Shown here one piece after another: positions 8,601-16,530 of a DNA stretch of 64,000 nt; the first letter of the stretch is position 1; every line of letters starts with the position of its first letter. The notes beneath the pieces were generated by a model that was given only the letters and a program-made list of their open reading frames with translations, did not search any database and was not told the origin of the DNA. A program made the position numbers and the translations under genes. Origin of the DNA: Rhodanobacter sp. DHB23 (GTDB taxonomy: Bacteria > Pseudomonadota > Gammaproteobacteria > Xanthomonadales > Rhodanobacteraceae); the NCBI RefSeq assembly GCF_014842975.1, contig NZ_JACYXK010000029.1, forward strand, positions 310,001 to 374,000. The letters are read 5' to 3'.

Positions 8601-11600
8601 CTCTGGCCTTCCGCGCTCCAGGCCAGGTTGTTCGCGCCGTCGTAGGCCATCACCGTGCTGCCGGTCTCCGGCTCCACGGTGCGGCACAGGCGGTGGTAGC
8701 TGTCGTAGATCAGCGACTTGGTGACGCTGAGCGTGCCGGTGCCGTAGGTGCCCGACTGGGTGATCGACAGCGGGTTGCCGTACACGTCGCGGCTGATCGC
8801 CTGCGTGATGCCGGCCGGCGCCTGCACCTGGAGCGGGGTCTTGTACTCCGGTTCGTCGAACACCTGGTACGTGGTGGTGGTGACGTTGGCCTTCGGGTCG
8901 GTCACCTGTTCCTGCGCGCCGGACAGATAGGCCGTCGTCGTCGTCAGCGTGCCCAGCTCCGAGTCCTGCTGGCTCTGCGTCAGGCGGCCCAGGGCATCGT
9001 AGGTGCTGCGCGTGCCGGTGGTGATCGCCGACAGCGCCGGGCTGCCGGCGGCCGGGTAGGACGCGAAGGTGGTCAGCCCGCGCCAGTCGTAGGCGGTGGC
9101 CGTGCTGATGTCCGCGCTGCCATTCGAGGTGTCGTCCAGCACCGGACGCAACGTGGCATCGAAGTACGTGGTGTCGGTGGCGCTGCCCTGGGTGGTGGTG
9201 CGGCGCCAGTGGCCCGCCGCCACGCCCCGCTCCGCGCTGGTCACGTAGGCATACGTGAACACCTTGGGATACCACGACGCGCTGTCGATGCTGCTGTCGT
9301 AGGGGTAGGTGATCTGCGCGACCCGGCCGATGGCGTCGTAGCTGTAGCTCGTGGTGTGGCCGGACTGGTCGGTGATCGCCGTGATCTGGCCGAGGTCGTC
9401 GACGGAGAGGGTCTCGCTGGTGCTGTCCGGGTAGCCGATGGACTGCGGGATGCCGCGGTAGTAGTTGCCCAACGTGGTGGTGTGGCTGTCGCCGTCCTCG
9501 AAGCTGGCCAGCTGACCGGCACTGTTCCAGGTATAGGTCATCAGCGGCTCGCCGAAGCGGGCGCGCGCCGTCAGCTCGTCCAGGCTGTTGTAGGTGTTGC
9601 TGCTCTCCACCTCGCCCGTGCCCACGTTGGTCACGGTTTGCGGCAGGCCCAGCACCCAGAGGTTGGTGTCGTTGAGGTAGGCGGTGGTTTCCTGGATCGA
9701 CGACTGGCCGGCGATGTTGTTGGAGCGCGTCACCGTGGTCGGCTGCGCGTAGGCGTCGAACGCCGTCGCCTGCCAGGTGTAGGTCTGGCCGTCCTGCGTG
9801 GTCGTGCGCTCGCTCAACGGCGACAATTGTTCCGATTGATAGTAATTGTCGCGGTAGAGCAGATCGATGCCATAGACGCTTGGCCAAGGGCCACCTGATG
9901 CATTGGCGTAGGTGTTGGTGACCGAACGCATCAATGTTCCGCTGGCGGCGGAACCGCTGTAGTAGTTGGTATTCAGCAGTTGCCCTTCCGTCGCATCGAA
10001 GCGATTGCTGAAGGTGTAGACCGTGTCGTTGCCGCCCGGATCGGTGACGACGGTGTACACCGTCGTCGGACACGTACCGCTGCTCGCGCATGCGTCGGTC
10101 GTCCAGCTCGCATTCGCGGGCGAGTAGCTATAAGTCCAGGTCTGCGTGGGCACGCCCGCCCCCGAGATCACTTCGCTCGCAATGGCGGGTTGAACGTACC
10201 ATTCCGGCCAGATCGCCATGGCCTCCTCAAACGGCGGCGTTTCACCGCTTTGCCCCCAGCACACTTGGGGGGTATACGAACGGCCGCTCATTTTCCCCAC
10301 GAAGCCGAAAGCGCCCGTGAGCCCAGAGGGCGTCGTTATCGTACCGGAGACGGCACCCGACCCACTGACCGGGGTCGTATTGGAATAGGGAAACTGGTTG
10401 AGTGAACAGGCATTGGAAGGGAGCGTGAGATCATACGCCCCAATATTCAGGTTGTAGGACCACGCACTGCCATCGGGCAATTGAACACCGGTCAGTGTCG
10501 TGCTGTAGGTAGTCGTGCCGTAGGTATATGTCCACGTGCGCGGCGGAACATTGGATGCCTTGGCGGTAATCGTCTGGATGTTCGGCGAGCCGGACACGTA
10601 GGTGACATCCACCTCACGGCCGTCACTCGCCGTGATGCTGGAGAGATACCCCGTGGTGGGATCGTAGTGGTAGGTCAGCGTATTGCCGTAGCGATCCTGG
10701 ATCTGCGTGACATACATCAACGCATCTTCCCGAGCCAGGATGGCCAGGCCGCCTGGCCCGGCCGTCATAGGCGTAGCGCCCTGTGTTGCGGCGTTGCTTT
10801 TGGCCGATGCAGCACTCTGCGCGGAGGGATTGCCTGATGTCGCGATGATCTCGCCATCTAGAGGGAGTGGCCCCCCTGCACCGATGATCGGATACCACGG
10901 GCGATAGACAAGATGGGCGAAGGTATAGCGCGTGCCATCGGGTGCGATGGCAAGGAACCCCTCGCCCCCATCACTTGCGGTGACGCCGCACGTGATCATC
11001 CAGTTGTTTTTCGTGACAATGTTAAAGCTCATCCCGCTGATGGTCGGTGACAGCGAATTTGCGCTGTAACGGGGCATCAACGGCTGCGTGCCTTCGCCGG
11101 GCACCATCAGGTTGTAGCCATACCACCATTCATCTGCGACCCAACCTCCCTCAGCCAGCGTGGATTGAATGCCTGGTGGCGGCGCAAAATTGCTGCACCG
11201 ATTGGTTGTACCTACGGTAGGGGTAGCCCCGCCAACCCCCGTCTGCCACCCCAGAGACGTCGCTGCCAACGTTTCGATGCGGGGGATATCCAAATCCCAG
11301 TTGTCGAATGGAAAATTTGGACGAGTGACGTCGCCGGCGGAGGACCACTCAAAAAAATGCGCTGTTCGACCCACGGTGATGGTTGGGCCATTGCCGTGCA
11401 AAGTGACGTCGGTGACGTCGAACGAAAAGCTCCCGTCGTACAGGCTGATGTTTTCGCCGAAGGGATGCTCACCCAATGGGTGAATGGCTTGATCGACCTG
11501 GATCAGCTTTTGGTATTCCTGATCGGGTGTCACCGATTGGGCTCGGCACCCAGCTGACGCCACCAACAACGCCACTGCCCACAGGCAGTTCCCTTGCCAA

Positions 11601-11611
11601 CGTGCACGCAT
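5657..11611 (-). CDS. giant exported RHS/YD-repeat protein with C-terminal Fn3-like repeats
   Basis: 1984 residues from ATG 11609-11611, with AGGGGA upstream. The N-terminus has an export signal (LLVASAGCRAQ; either signal peptidase I after RAQ or a non-canonical lipobox). A conserved N-terminal region (GENISLYDGSFSFDVTDVTL) and beta-rich insert are followed by many YD-type repeats (about residues 500-1340: YTWNSAGQL, YSYDAIGRV, YGYDAYGHR, YTYDPVNNL, YSYDAAGRR). Just where the RHS core (YDYxPYG...DPxG) should come, after YIYLGTHLVAQH near residue 1355, the protein switches to seven about 85-residue Fn3-like repeats ending at the stop. The missing core is encoded by the next gene. Likely a surface or secreted shell-forming protein; role inferred only. 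Confidence 0.88.
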   Translation of the reverse strand: MRARWQGNCLWAVALLVASAGCRAQSVTPDQEYQKLIQVDQAIHPLGEHPFGENISLYDGSFSFDVTDVTLHGNGPTITVGRTAHFFEWSSAGDVTRPNFPFDNWDLDIPRIETLAATSLGWQTGVGGATPTVGTTNRCSNFAPPPGIQSTLAEGGWVADEWWYGYNLMVPGEGTQPLMPRYSANSLSPTISGMSFNIVTKNNWMITCGVTASDGGEGFLAIAPDGTRYTFAHLVYRPWYPIIGAGGPLPLDGEIIATSGNPSAQSAASAKSNAATQGATPMTAGPGGLAILAREDALMYVTQIQDRYGNTLTYHYDPTTGYLSSITASDGREVDVTYVSGSPNIQTITAKASNVPPRTWTYTYGTTTYSTTLTGVQLPDGSAWSYNLNIGAYDLTLPSNACSLNQFPYSNTTPVSGSGAVSGTITTPSGLTGAFGFVGKMSGRSYTPQVCWGQSGETPPFEEAMAIWPEWYVQPAIASEVISGAGVPTQTWTYSYSPANASWTTDACASSGTCPTTVYTVVTDPGGNDTVYTFSNRFDATEGQLLNTNYYSGSAASGTLMRSVTNTYANASGGPWPSVYGIDLLYRDNYYQSEQLSPLSERTTTQDGQTYTWQATAFDAYAQPTTVTRSNNIAGQSSIQETTAYLNDTNLWVLGLPQTVTNVGTGEVESSNTYNSLDELTARARFGEPLMTYTWNSAGQLASFEDGDSHTTTLGNYYRGIPQSIGYPDSTSETLSVDDLGQITAITDQSGHTTSYSYDAIGRVAQITYPYDSSIDSASWYPKVFTYAYVTSAERGVAAGHWRRTTTQGSATDTTYFDATLRPVLDDTSNGSADISTATAYDWRGLTTFASYPAAGSPALSAITTGTRSTYDALGRLTQSQQDSELGTLTTTTAYLSGAQEQVTDPKANVTTTTYQVFDEPEYKTPLQVQAPAGITQAISRDVYGNPLSITQSGTYGTGTLSVTKSLIYDSYHRLCRTVEPETGSTVMAYDGANNLAWSAEGQSISGTACSQSAVPAAAQTARSYDAMNRVLTIVPPSGTQSTTYTYDTMGRVHSAVSGVATQGFAYNSLGSLTGESLQVSGSGYTWALGYGYDAYGHRATVTYPAGTGTSESVSYAPDAWGRPTQAGSYATGTSYFPNGQVAGFSYGNGRTYAATQNTRQLTSGFSDGTSSAADLQETLTYDADGNITAVTDPSGLRSKSFGYDALNRLTSATAANLYPGGPESYTYDPVNNLRTRLTQGQTLTYNYDATNKLGSITQGATSIDTFTYNAQGDTIGQNSTTLAFDAKHQLTSVPGLESYSYDAAGRRVVKQPTSGSPTYYLYDQAGQLMYQYAPGTATSSNYIYLGTHLVAQHDHVQLSQPGAIGFGTNPTTGSSTVSWGSALAATSYTLQQSSNGGSTWSTVYGGSATSTTVSGLAAGGYTYRVEACIGSNCSGWTSSATLGVWPAIPAVTVPTGTINGPYTVSWTAATGATGYTVQESLNGGAWSTIATNTTATSISRPGTTTGSYTYHVEASDAYGTAGWSATSAAVSVNTAYGVVPTPVPTLTVPAASSTGSATLGWTASSPVTGYTLQQSSNGGGTWTTVYSGTATSAALTGLANGSYTYHVQACNDTGGNSVCTAWATGGTLVVTHPPASAPTLTVPASSTTGSYTVSWGAVSTATSYTLQLSSNGGSTWSTAYNGSATSWGASGQGNGSYVYRVEACNVGGCSAWSSSGTTTVLLPPASAPSLSVPASNATGSYSVSWSAVGTATSYTLQRSIDSGGWSTVQSSSATSWAASGQATGTYAYQVQACNASGCGPWSGTGTTNVLLPPASAPSLSVPASSSTGSYTVSWGAVATAASYTLQENANSAGWSTVQSSSATSWSTSGRGNGSYAYQVQACNASGCGPWSGAGTVAVVLVPATPTLTVTQSHVDSFINASLTWTAEPTATTYVVQEESGATITQMYSGSGTTWAGGYAYGALRSFRVEACNSSGCSPWTGWQ
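5660..7500 (-). repeat. tandem DNA repeats encoding seven Fn3-like modules
   Basis: Modules of about 85-90 residues follow one template: P-x-L-x-V-P...TGSYTVSW...ATSYTLQ.S...G..WST...ATSW......GSY.Y.V.ACN..GC..W. The three modules starting at about 6700, 6430 and 6170 (minus-strand order) are near-identical, with shared words such as SYTLQ, GSATSW and VLLPPASAPS. Such close copies are prone to recombination, so repeat number may vary between strains. Confidence 0.8.
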
Positions 11612-11911
11612 CCCATTGTCCCCTTCAGACCGCGCGTTGCGCGCGGTGCTTTTTTAGAAGTAGCGACACTGGGGGCGCCACGTCAACAAGCAAGTTTTTG
11701 CGACGATGCAATCTACGCCGCCTTCATTGTCATCGACCATGCCGGAGCCAATGGCCATCGCGGAATCGCATTGCGCTGACACGTGCGCAGCTGGAACCAT
11801 CGCGATGGGGAGTCGCGTTGTCAGGCATGAACAATGTGCTGGCAACGATGCGCAGCAGAGTAAATGGTCGCGGTCCATTTCGACCCGGGGTGGACCCGTT
11901 GCCACGGCAAA
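11612..11911. other. intergenic region between the RHS gene and the phosphoesterase gene
   Basis: About 300 bases between divergent genes. It contains a strong hairpin with a T-run (11629-11655) and otherwise no recognised gene; short frames here have no family likeness or ribosome site. Confidence 0.5.
11629..11655 (+). terminator. rho-independent terminator with no matching upstream gene
   Basis: ACCGCGCG (11629-11636), loop TTG, CGCGCGGT (11640-11647), then GC and six T (11650-11655): a perfect 8-bp GC stem followed by a T-run on the plus strand. The only nearby gene to its left, the RHS gene, is on the other strand and starts 18 bases away, so the terminator has no transcript to end. It may be left from a gene displaced by the RHS locus. 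Confidence 0.65.
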
Positions 11912-11962
11912 GACGGGCATACTCCCGACCTTGATATCCACGATATCCACGAGCGAATCGCC
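11912..11962 (+). promoter_or_regulatory. promoter/leader of the phosphoesterase gene
   Basis: GGCATACT (11917-11924) resembles the extended -10 seen before other genes here (a similar GGCATACT precedes the M1 peptidase near 23492). A TTGCCA lies upstream near 11899. The block is shared with 1683-1728 (two exact words of 15 and 13 bases). Confidence 0.45.
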
Positions 11963-13663
11963 ATGACCGAGAAGCTGCCGCCCGCTGTGCCCACTACCAC
12001 CACCGACGACGCGCCTGCCGATCCTTCCCGTCGCCGCTTGCTCGGTGGCATCGCGCTGGCCGGTGCCGCGTTGGCGGTGGGCGGTTGCCAGACCAATGCG
12101 CGTGGCGTCGGCACTGACACGGCGAGCGCCGACGGCGGCGCACTGGATGCCGCGCTGCGCGAGCACATCAGGCACGTGGTGGTGATCTACGCGGAGAACC
12201 GCAGCTTCAACAACCTGTTCGGCGGTTTCCCCGGGCTCGCGCAGCCGCTGTCCGCGCTGAAGCCCGGACAGTTCCAGCAGCGCGACCGCGACGGCAAATT
12301 GCTGGATACGCTGCCGCCGATCTGGCACGGCCTGGTGCCGCACAAGCAGACCCTGGACGGCCGCGAGTACCACATCGCCGAAGACGCGATCCGCGACATC
12401 GCCAACGCGCCGTTCGCGCTGCACACGCCCGAGGGCGAACCGCTGCCGCATGCGCTGGTCACGCGCGACCTGATCCACAGCTTCTACAACAACCAGCTGC
12501 AGATCAACGGCGGCCGGAACGATGGCTTCGTCGCCTGGGGCGACAGCGGCGCGCTGGTGATGGGCCACTACGCCACCGGCACGGACAACTTCGCGCTGTG
12601 GCGGCTGGCGCAGCAGTTCACGCTGTGCGACAACTTCTTCATGGGCGCCTTCGGCGGCTCCTTCCTCAACCACCAGTACCTGGTCGCCGCGCAGCCGCCG
12701 TTCTTCCCGGACGCGGACAAGACGCCGGCGCAGTTCCAGATCACGCAACTGGAAGGCGACGACCCCACGGGCACGCGCCCCAAGCTCGCCGACGATTCTC
12801 CCGCCAGCGCGATGCAGGGCCGGCCGAAGTTCGCTTCGCGCATGGCGCTCACTCCCGATTTCTGGGCGGTGAACACGATGGGCCCGCCGTATGCACCGGC
12901 TTTCACCAAGGACCCGAAGAATCCGGCGCTGGCCGACCCCGCCGACCCCAGCACGCTGCCGCCACAGGTGCATGCCAGCATCGGCGACCGCCTCAGCGCG
13001 GCGAACGTGGACTGGGCCTGGTACGGCGGCGGCTGGCAACTGGCGCTGGACGGCAAGGGCGTGCGCGGCTCGCACGACAGCTTCCCCTACGGGCCGAATT
13101 TCCAGGAACACCACCAGCCGCTCAACTACTTCCAGTCGTTCGCGCCGGGCACCACGGCACGCGCGCAGCACCTGCGCGACGGCGGCGTCGGCAGCGATGC
13201 CGCTACCAACCATTTCATCGCCGACATCGCCAATGGCACGCTGCCCACGGTGGCGTTCTACAAGCCGCAGGGTGACCTCAACATGCACGCGGGCTATTCC
13301 GACATCGCCGCTGGCGACGCGCACATCGCCAGTGTCATCGACGCGCTGCAGAAGAGCCCGCTGTGGCCGCAGACCCTGGTGGTCATCACCGTGGACGAGA
13401 ACGGCGGCTGGTGGGACCACGTGGCGCCGCCCAAGGGCGATCGCTGGGGACCGGGCACGCGCATCCCCGCGCTGGTGATCTCGCCCTACGCAAAGAAGGG
13501 TCACATCGACCACACCATCTACGACACCGGCTCGATCCAGCGCTTCCTCAACCGCCGCTTCGGGCTGGAACCGCTGCCCGGCATCGTGATGCGCGACAAG
13601 GCGATGCGCGATGCGGGCGGACCGGCGCCGGGCGACCTCACCGCCGCGTTGCACTTCGGCTAG
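11963..13663 (+). CDS. phosphoesterase-family acid phosphatase / phospholipase C-like, Tat-exported
   Basis: 566 residues from ATG 11963; an upstream in-frame ATG (11864) would bury the signal. Residues 22-42 carry a twin-arginine motif followed by a hydrophobic stretch (SRRRLLGGIALAGAALAVGG) and C42, so it may be a Tat-exported lipoprotein. The catalytic family is PF04185: VVVIYAENRSFNNLFGGFPG near 72-91 and the C-terminal VDENGGWWDHVAPPKGDRWG with SPYAKKGHIDHTIYD. Members hydrolyse phosphomonoesters (AcpA) or phospholipids; the sequence resembles the AcpA side. Likely released or anchored in the periplasm for phosphate scavenging. Confidence 0.88.
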   Translation: MTEKLPPAVPTTTTDDAPADPSRRRLLGGIALAGAALAVGGCQTNARGVGTDTASADGGALDAALREHIRHVVVIYAENRSFNNLFGGFPGLAQPLSALKPGQFQQRDRDGKLLDTLPPIWHGLVPHKQTLDGREYHIAEDAIRDIANAPFALHTPEGEPLPHALVTRDLIHSFYNNQLQINGGRNDGFVAWGDSGALVMGHYATGTDNFALWRLAQQFTLCDNFFMGAFGGSFLNHQYLVAAQPPFFPDADKTPAQFQITQLEGDDPTGTRPKLADDSPASAMQGRPKFASRMALTPDFWAVNTMGPPYAPAFTKDPKNPALADPADPSTLPPQVHASIGDRLSAANVDWAWYGGGWQLALDGKGVRGSHDSFPYGPNFQEHHQPLNYFQSFAPGTTARAQHLRDGGVGSDAATNHFIADIANGTLPTVAFYKPQGDLNMHAGYSDIAAGDAHIASVIDALQKSPLWPQTLVVITVDENGGWWDHVAPPKGDRWGPGTRIPALVISPYAKKGHIDHTIYDTGSIQRFLNRRFGLEPLPGIVMRDKAMRDAGGPAPGDLTAALHFG

Positions 13664-13672
13664 ACACAGACC

Positions 13673-13750
13673 GTAGGAGCGCACCTTGTGCGCGAATGCC
13701 TTGATGCTCGATCGGAGTCAAAAGCATTCGCGCACAAGGTGCGCTCCTAC
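13673..13750. repeat. REP pair (BIME) with GTAG heads
   Basis: GTAGGAGCGCACCTTGTGCG at 13673 is mirrored by CGCACAAGGTGCGCTCCTAC ending at 13750, with a spacer of about 35 bases. Each arm also holds an inner palindrome (GCGCACCTTGTGCGC). GTAG-headed REPs in inverted pairs are the substrates of RAYT proteins. It sits between the phosphoesterase stop and pip. Confidence 0.85.
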
Positions 13751-13766
13751 ATCGAGGAATATCACC

Positions 13767-14720
13767 ATGCGCGAGCTGTACCCCGAAATCGAGCCCTTCC
13801 GCACGCGCCGCTTCGCGGTGGATGCGCGTCACACGCTATACGTGGAAGAGTGCGGCACGCCCGGCGCATTGCCGGCGGTGTTCCTGCACGGCGGCCCTGG
13901 CGCGGGCATCGCGCCCTATCATCGCCGCTTCTTCGATCCCAGGCGCTGGCACGTGGTGCTGTTCGACCAGCGCGGCGCGGGGCAGTCCACGCCGTTCGCC
14001 GACCTCGTCGACAACACCACGGCGCACCTCGTCGCCGACATCGAGGCATTGCGCGAGGAACTCGGCATCGAACGCTGGGTAGTGTTCGGCGGCTCGTGGG
14101 GTTCCACGCTGGCGCTGGCCTACGCCGAGGCGCATCCCGAGCGCGTGCTGGGACTGGTGCTGCGCGGCATCTTCCTCGCGCGCGACGAGGAGTTGCGCTG
14201 GTTCAACGAGGCGGACGGCGGCGCGCGTTTCATCTTCCCCGAGCGCTGGGCACGCTTCCGCGATTTCATCCCGGAGGCCGAGCGCGGCGACATGATAGTG
14301 GCGTACTGGAAGCGCCTCGACGGCGACGACGAGGCACTGCGCCTCGCCGCCGCGCAGGCGTGGAGCGAGTACGAGGGCGGCAGCACCACGCTGGTCCACG
14401 ACCCGGACGCCAGCGGCGATTTCGCCGAGCCGCACAAGGCGGTGAGCCTCGCACGGCTCGAGGCGCACTACTTCCGCCACGGCATGTTCCTCGGGCCGGA
14501 CCAGCTGCTGCGCGACGTGGCGAAGATCCGCCGCATCCCCGCCACCATCGTGCACGGGCGCTACGACATCATCTGTCCGGTGAAGACGGCGCTCGACCTG
14601 CATGCGGCCTGGCCGGAGGCGGAATTGCGCATCGTGCTGGCCGGCCACAGCGCGGCCGATCCGGCCATCGTCGATGCGCTGGTGGAGGCTACCGACAAGC
14701 TGGCGGATCGTTACGGCTGA
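13767..14720 (+). CDS. pip: prolyl aminopeptidase
   Basis: 317 residues from ATG 13767, ribosome site GAGGAA. Removes N-terminal proline from peptides. Alpha/beta hydrolase fold of peptidase family S33: oxyanion motif HGGPG (41-45), FDQRGAGQS (67-74), nucleophile elbow GGSWGS (S110), then VHGRYDIICP with the acid and LAGHSA with the histidine. Length is normal. The longer upstream frame reads through the REP pair and is not a real extension. Cytoplasmic. Confidence 0.95.
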   Translation: MRELYPEIEPFRTRRFAVDARHTLYVEECGTPGALPAVFLHGGPGAGIAPYHRRFFDPRRWHVVLFDQRGAGQSTPFADLVDNTTAHLVADIEALREELGIERWVVFGGSWGSTLALAYAEAHPERVLGLVLRGIFLARDEELRWFNEADGGARFIFPERWARFRDFIPEAERGDMIVAYWKRLDGDDEALRLAAAQAWSEYEGGSTTLVHDPDASGDFAEPHKAVSLARLEAHYFRHGMFLGPDQLLRDVAKIRRIPATIVHGRYDIICPVKTALDLHAAWPEAELRIVLAGHSAADPAIVDALVEATDKLADRYG

Positions 14721-15209
14721 TGCCGCTCTTCTCCCCTCTCCCTCCGGGAGAGGGGCTGGGGGTGAGGGTTCGGTCGAAGCGTGCCGCCGACATTCTGCGC
14801 AAGTCATCACTACCTCGCTTCGCCCGAACCCTCACCCGGCTGGATTTGCGCCATCCATGGCGCTTACCCCTTCGGGGCCGGCTTCGCCGTTCCGCAGGCG
14901 CTCCGGCGCCTGCAGGTCGCCACCCTCTCCCGAAGGCCTGATTAGCGTCGAGTCTCAGCGGCAAGCCGATTTGCTCCTCCCCCTGCTTGCAGGGGGAGGT
15001 TGGGAGGGGGTGAAACCCTGCGAAAGACTCTCATGTATGGCTTTCGCAAGAACCTGACCCCACCCCAGCCCTCCCCTGCATGCAGGGGAGGGAGACCGAA
15101 CATGGCACGACTGAGACTCGACGCTAATCAGGTCCCGAAGGGAGAGGGATTCACTGGCAATGCCCACGCGAACTCGAACCTCTCGCTTCGTTGATCGATG
15201 GCGAGCAGA
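14721..15209. other. nested palindromic intergenic repeats
   Basis: No gene here. It starts with the hairpin CCCCTCTCCC-TCC-GGGAGAGGGG (14733-14755), then an inverted pair of GGGTGAGGGTTCGG-type words, and a perfect 22-base inverted repeat at 14937-14958 and 15111-15132. Inside that lie two mirror-image copies of a CCTCCCCCTGC-type hairpin (about 14974-15012 and 15056-15095). Confidence 0.7.
14937..15132. repeat. MITE-like element with 22-base perfect terminal inverted repeats
   Basis: The left end contains GATTAGCGTCGAGTCTCAG and the right end CTGAGACTCGACGCTAATC. Outside both ends are CTCTCCC-type words in mirror orientation. Inside, two hairpins are also in mirror image. It has no coding capacity. 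The arrangement suggests a small non-autonomous element or a composite of two intergenic repeats. Confidence 0.55.
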
Positions 15210-15893
15210 TCAGGCTTCCGGATTCGCCGATGGCTTCTTTCGCCGTATGCCACCCGCGCGCGCAGGTTTGCGCACAGCGACCGCACCATCGGCATCGCCG
15301 CCAGCAACCGCGCCGCCGCCAACCTGCTCCATCCACGTCAGCACGTCGGTATACGCAATGAAGTGCTGCAGGTATTCGGGCGAGACTTCGCGCATCAGCA
15401 TCATGGCGCGGTAGGTCAGCACGCTGGAGTGCAGCGGGCCGGCATCTTCGGAGAGCGAGTCCAGACACTGGCGCAGCAGGCTGTCGATGCGGATGCGGCT
15501 CCACAGTTGCTGGAACTCGTCCAGCACCGGCATCGGCGCGGTGTCGATGGCGAGTGCCTGCCCGCCGGATTCGTTGGCTTGCACCGCAGCCGCGGTTTGC
15601 GTAGCGGCATCCAGCCGCGGTGCGCTGGCGAAATACGCCATGAGTTGCTTCAGCGGACTTTCGCCGGCGCCGCGCGCCGGCTGCGCCCCGGGGGGACTGG
15701 CGAGCAGGTCGGCATAGGCATCGACCAGTTCGCGCAGGCGTGCGTCCAGCCGTTGCCGCACCGCGCCGTCGTGGCGTGCTGCACGCCGCGCCAGCGCATC
15801 CATCCATGCGAAGCGCAACGGGTCGGCGCGATCGGCGCCCTGCTGGCGCCATGCGGCGAGCCGCGCATGCGGGTCGCCCTGCTCAGCGCGCAT
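15210..15893 (-). CDS. DUF2894 family protein
   Basis: 227 residues, starting inside the preceding OmpA-like gene (11-base overlap). Recognised by the family pattern: LAAWRQQGADRADPLRFAWMDALARRA near the N-terminus and LTYRAMMLMREVSPEYLQHFIAYTDVLTWMEQ near 165-195. No signal peptide or membrane segment, so cytoplasmic; the last 25 residues are basic. Fourth gene of a minus-strand block with DUF3348, DUF802 and OmpA/MotB-like genes. Function of the family is unknown to me. Confidence 0.85.
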   Translation of the reverse strand: MRAEQGDPHARLAAWRQQGADRADPLRFAWMDALARRAARHDGAVRQRLDARLRELVDAYADLLASPPGAQPARGAGESPLKQLMAYFASAPRLDAATQTAAAVQANESGGQALAIDTAPMPVLDEFQQLWSRIRIDSLLRQCLDSLSEDAGPLHSSVLTYRAMMLMREVSPEYLQHFIAYTDVLTWMEQVGGGAVAGGDADGAVAVRKPARAGGIRRKKPSANPEA

Positions 15894-16530
15894 CGGCCTT
15901 GCCGTCGTTCTTCTGGCGCGGGACCGGGGCGATTTCCACGCGGCGGTTCTTCGCGCGGCCTGCCTCGTCGTCGTTGGAGCCTACCGGCTGCCCGGCGCCG
16001 AACGCGGCGGCGAACACCGACGATGCCGGCACGCCGTCGGCGATCAGCGCGCGGGTGACGGTGAGCGCGCGCGCCGCCGACAGCTCCCAGTTGTCGGCGA
16101 AGCGCGCGTTGGCCGCGCGCACCGGCTGGTTGTCGGTGAAGCCGCTGATCATCAGGATCTCGTCGCGCGAACGGAGGTAATCGCGCAGCGGGCCCGCGAT
16201 GCTCTGCAGCAGTTCGCGGCCCGCGGGCTGCAACTGGTCGGAGTTGAGCGCGAACAGCACGCTGCCGCTGATGCCGATGCGGCCATCGACCAGGGTCACG
16301 CGCCCGGCGGCCAGCGGCGCGGCCAGCGCCTGCTCCAGCGTCCTGAGCCGGGCGGCCTCGGCCTGGCGCTGCTTCACTTCCTGGTCCAGGCGGTGGTGCA
16401 GCAGCAGCTGCACGCCGATGACGCTGGCCAGGATCAGCACGAACACGCCGAGCAGCACCGACATCAGGTCGCCGAACGCGGCCCAGGTGGTGGCGCTGGA
16501 CTCGGCGTCGAACTCGATCTCGTCGCTCAT
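15883..16530 (-). CDS. MotB/OmpA-like membrane protein
   Basis: 215 residues from ATG 16528-16530, overlapping the DUF802 stop by four bases (translational coupling). One N-terminal membrane segment (about 16-40, WAAFGDLMSVLLGVFVLILA) carries W16 and D21 in the position of the proton-binding aspartate of MotB/ZorB-type stators. A linker is followed by an OmpA peptidoglycan-binding domain (about 85-205: SGSVLFALNSDQL, ISGFTDNQPV, NWELSAARA, GRAKNRRVEI). Predicted to anchor a MotA-like partner, encoded immediately upstream, to the cell wall. Confidence 0.88.
   Translation of the reverse strand: MSDEIEFDAESSATTWAAFGDLMSVLLGVFVLILASVIGVQLLLHHRLDQEVKQRQAEAARLRTLEQALAAPLAAGRVTLVDGRIGISGSVLFALNSDQLQPAGRELLQSIAGPLRDYLRSRDEILMISGFTDNQPVRAANARFADNWELSAARALTVTRALIADGVPASSVFAAAFGAGQPVGSNDDEAGRAKNRRVEIAPVPRQKNDGKADAR

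Noticed and set aside
5459-9898. 1479-codon plus-strand open frame opposite the RHS gene
   Set aside because: It is Arg/Ala/His-rich with no family features and arises from the codon bias of the YD-repeat gene on the other strand.
11654-13684. 676-codon minus-strand frame opposite the phosphoesterase
   Set aside because: Antisense of a conserved gene with clear catalytic motifs; the frame itself shows none.
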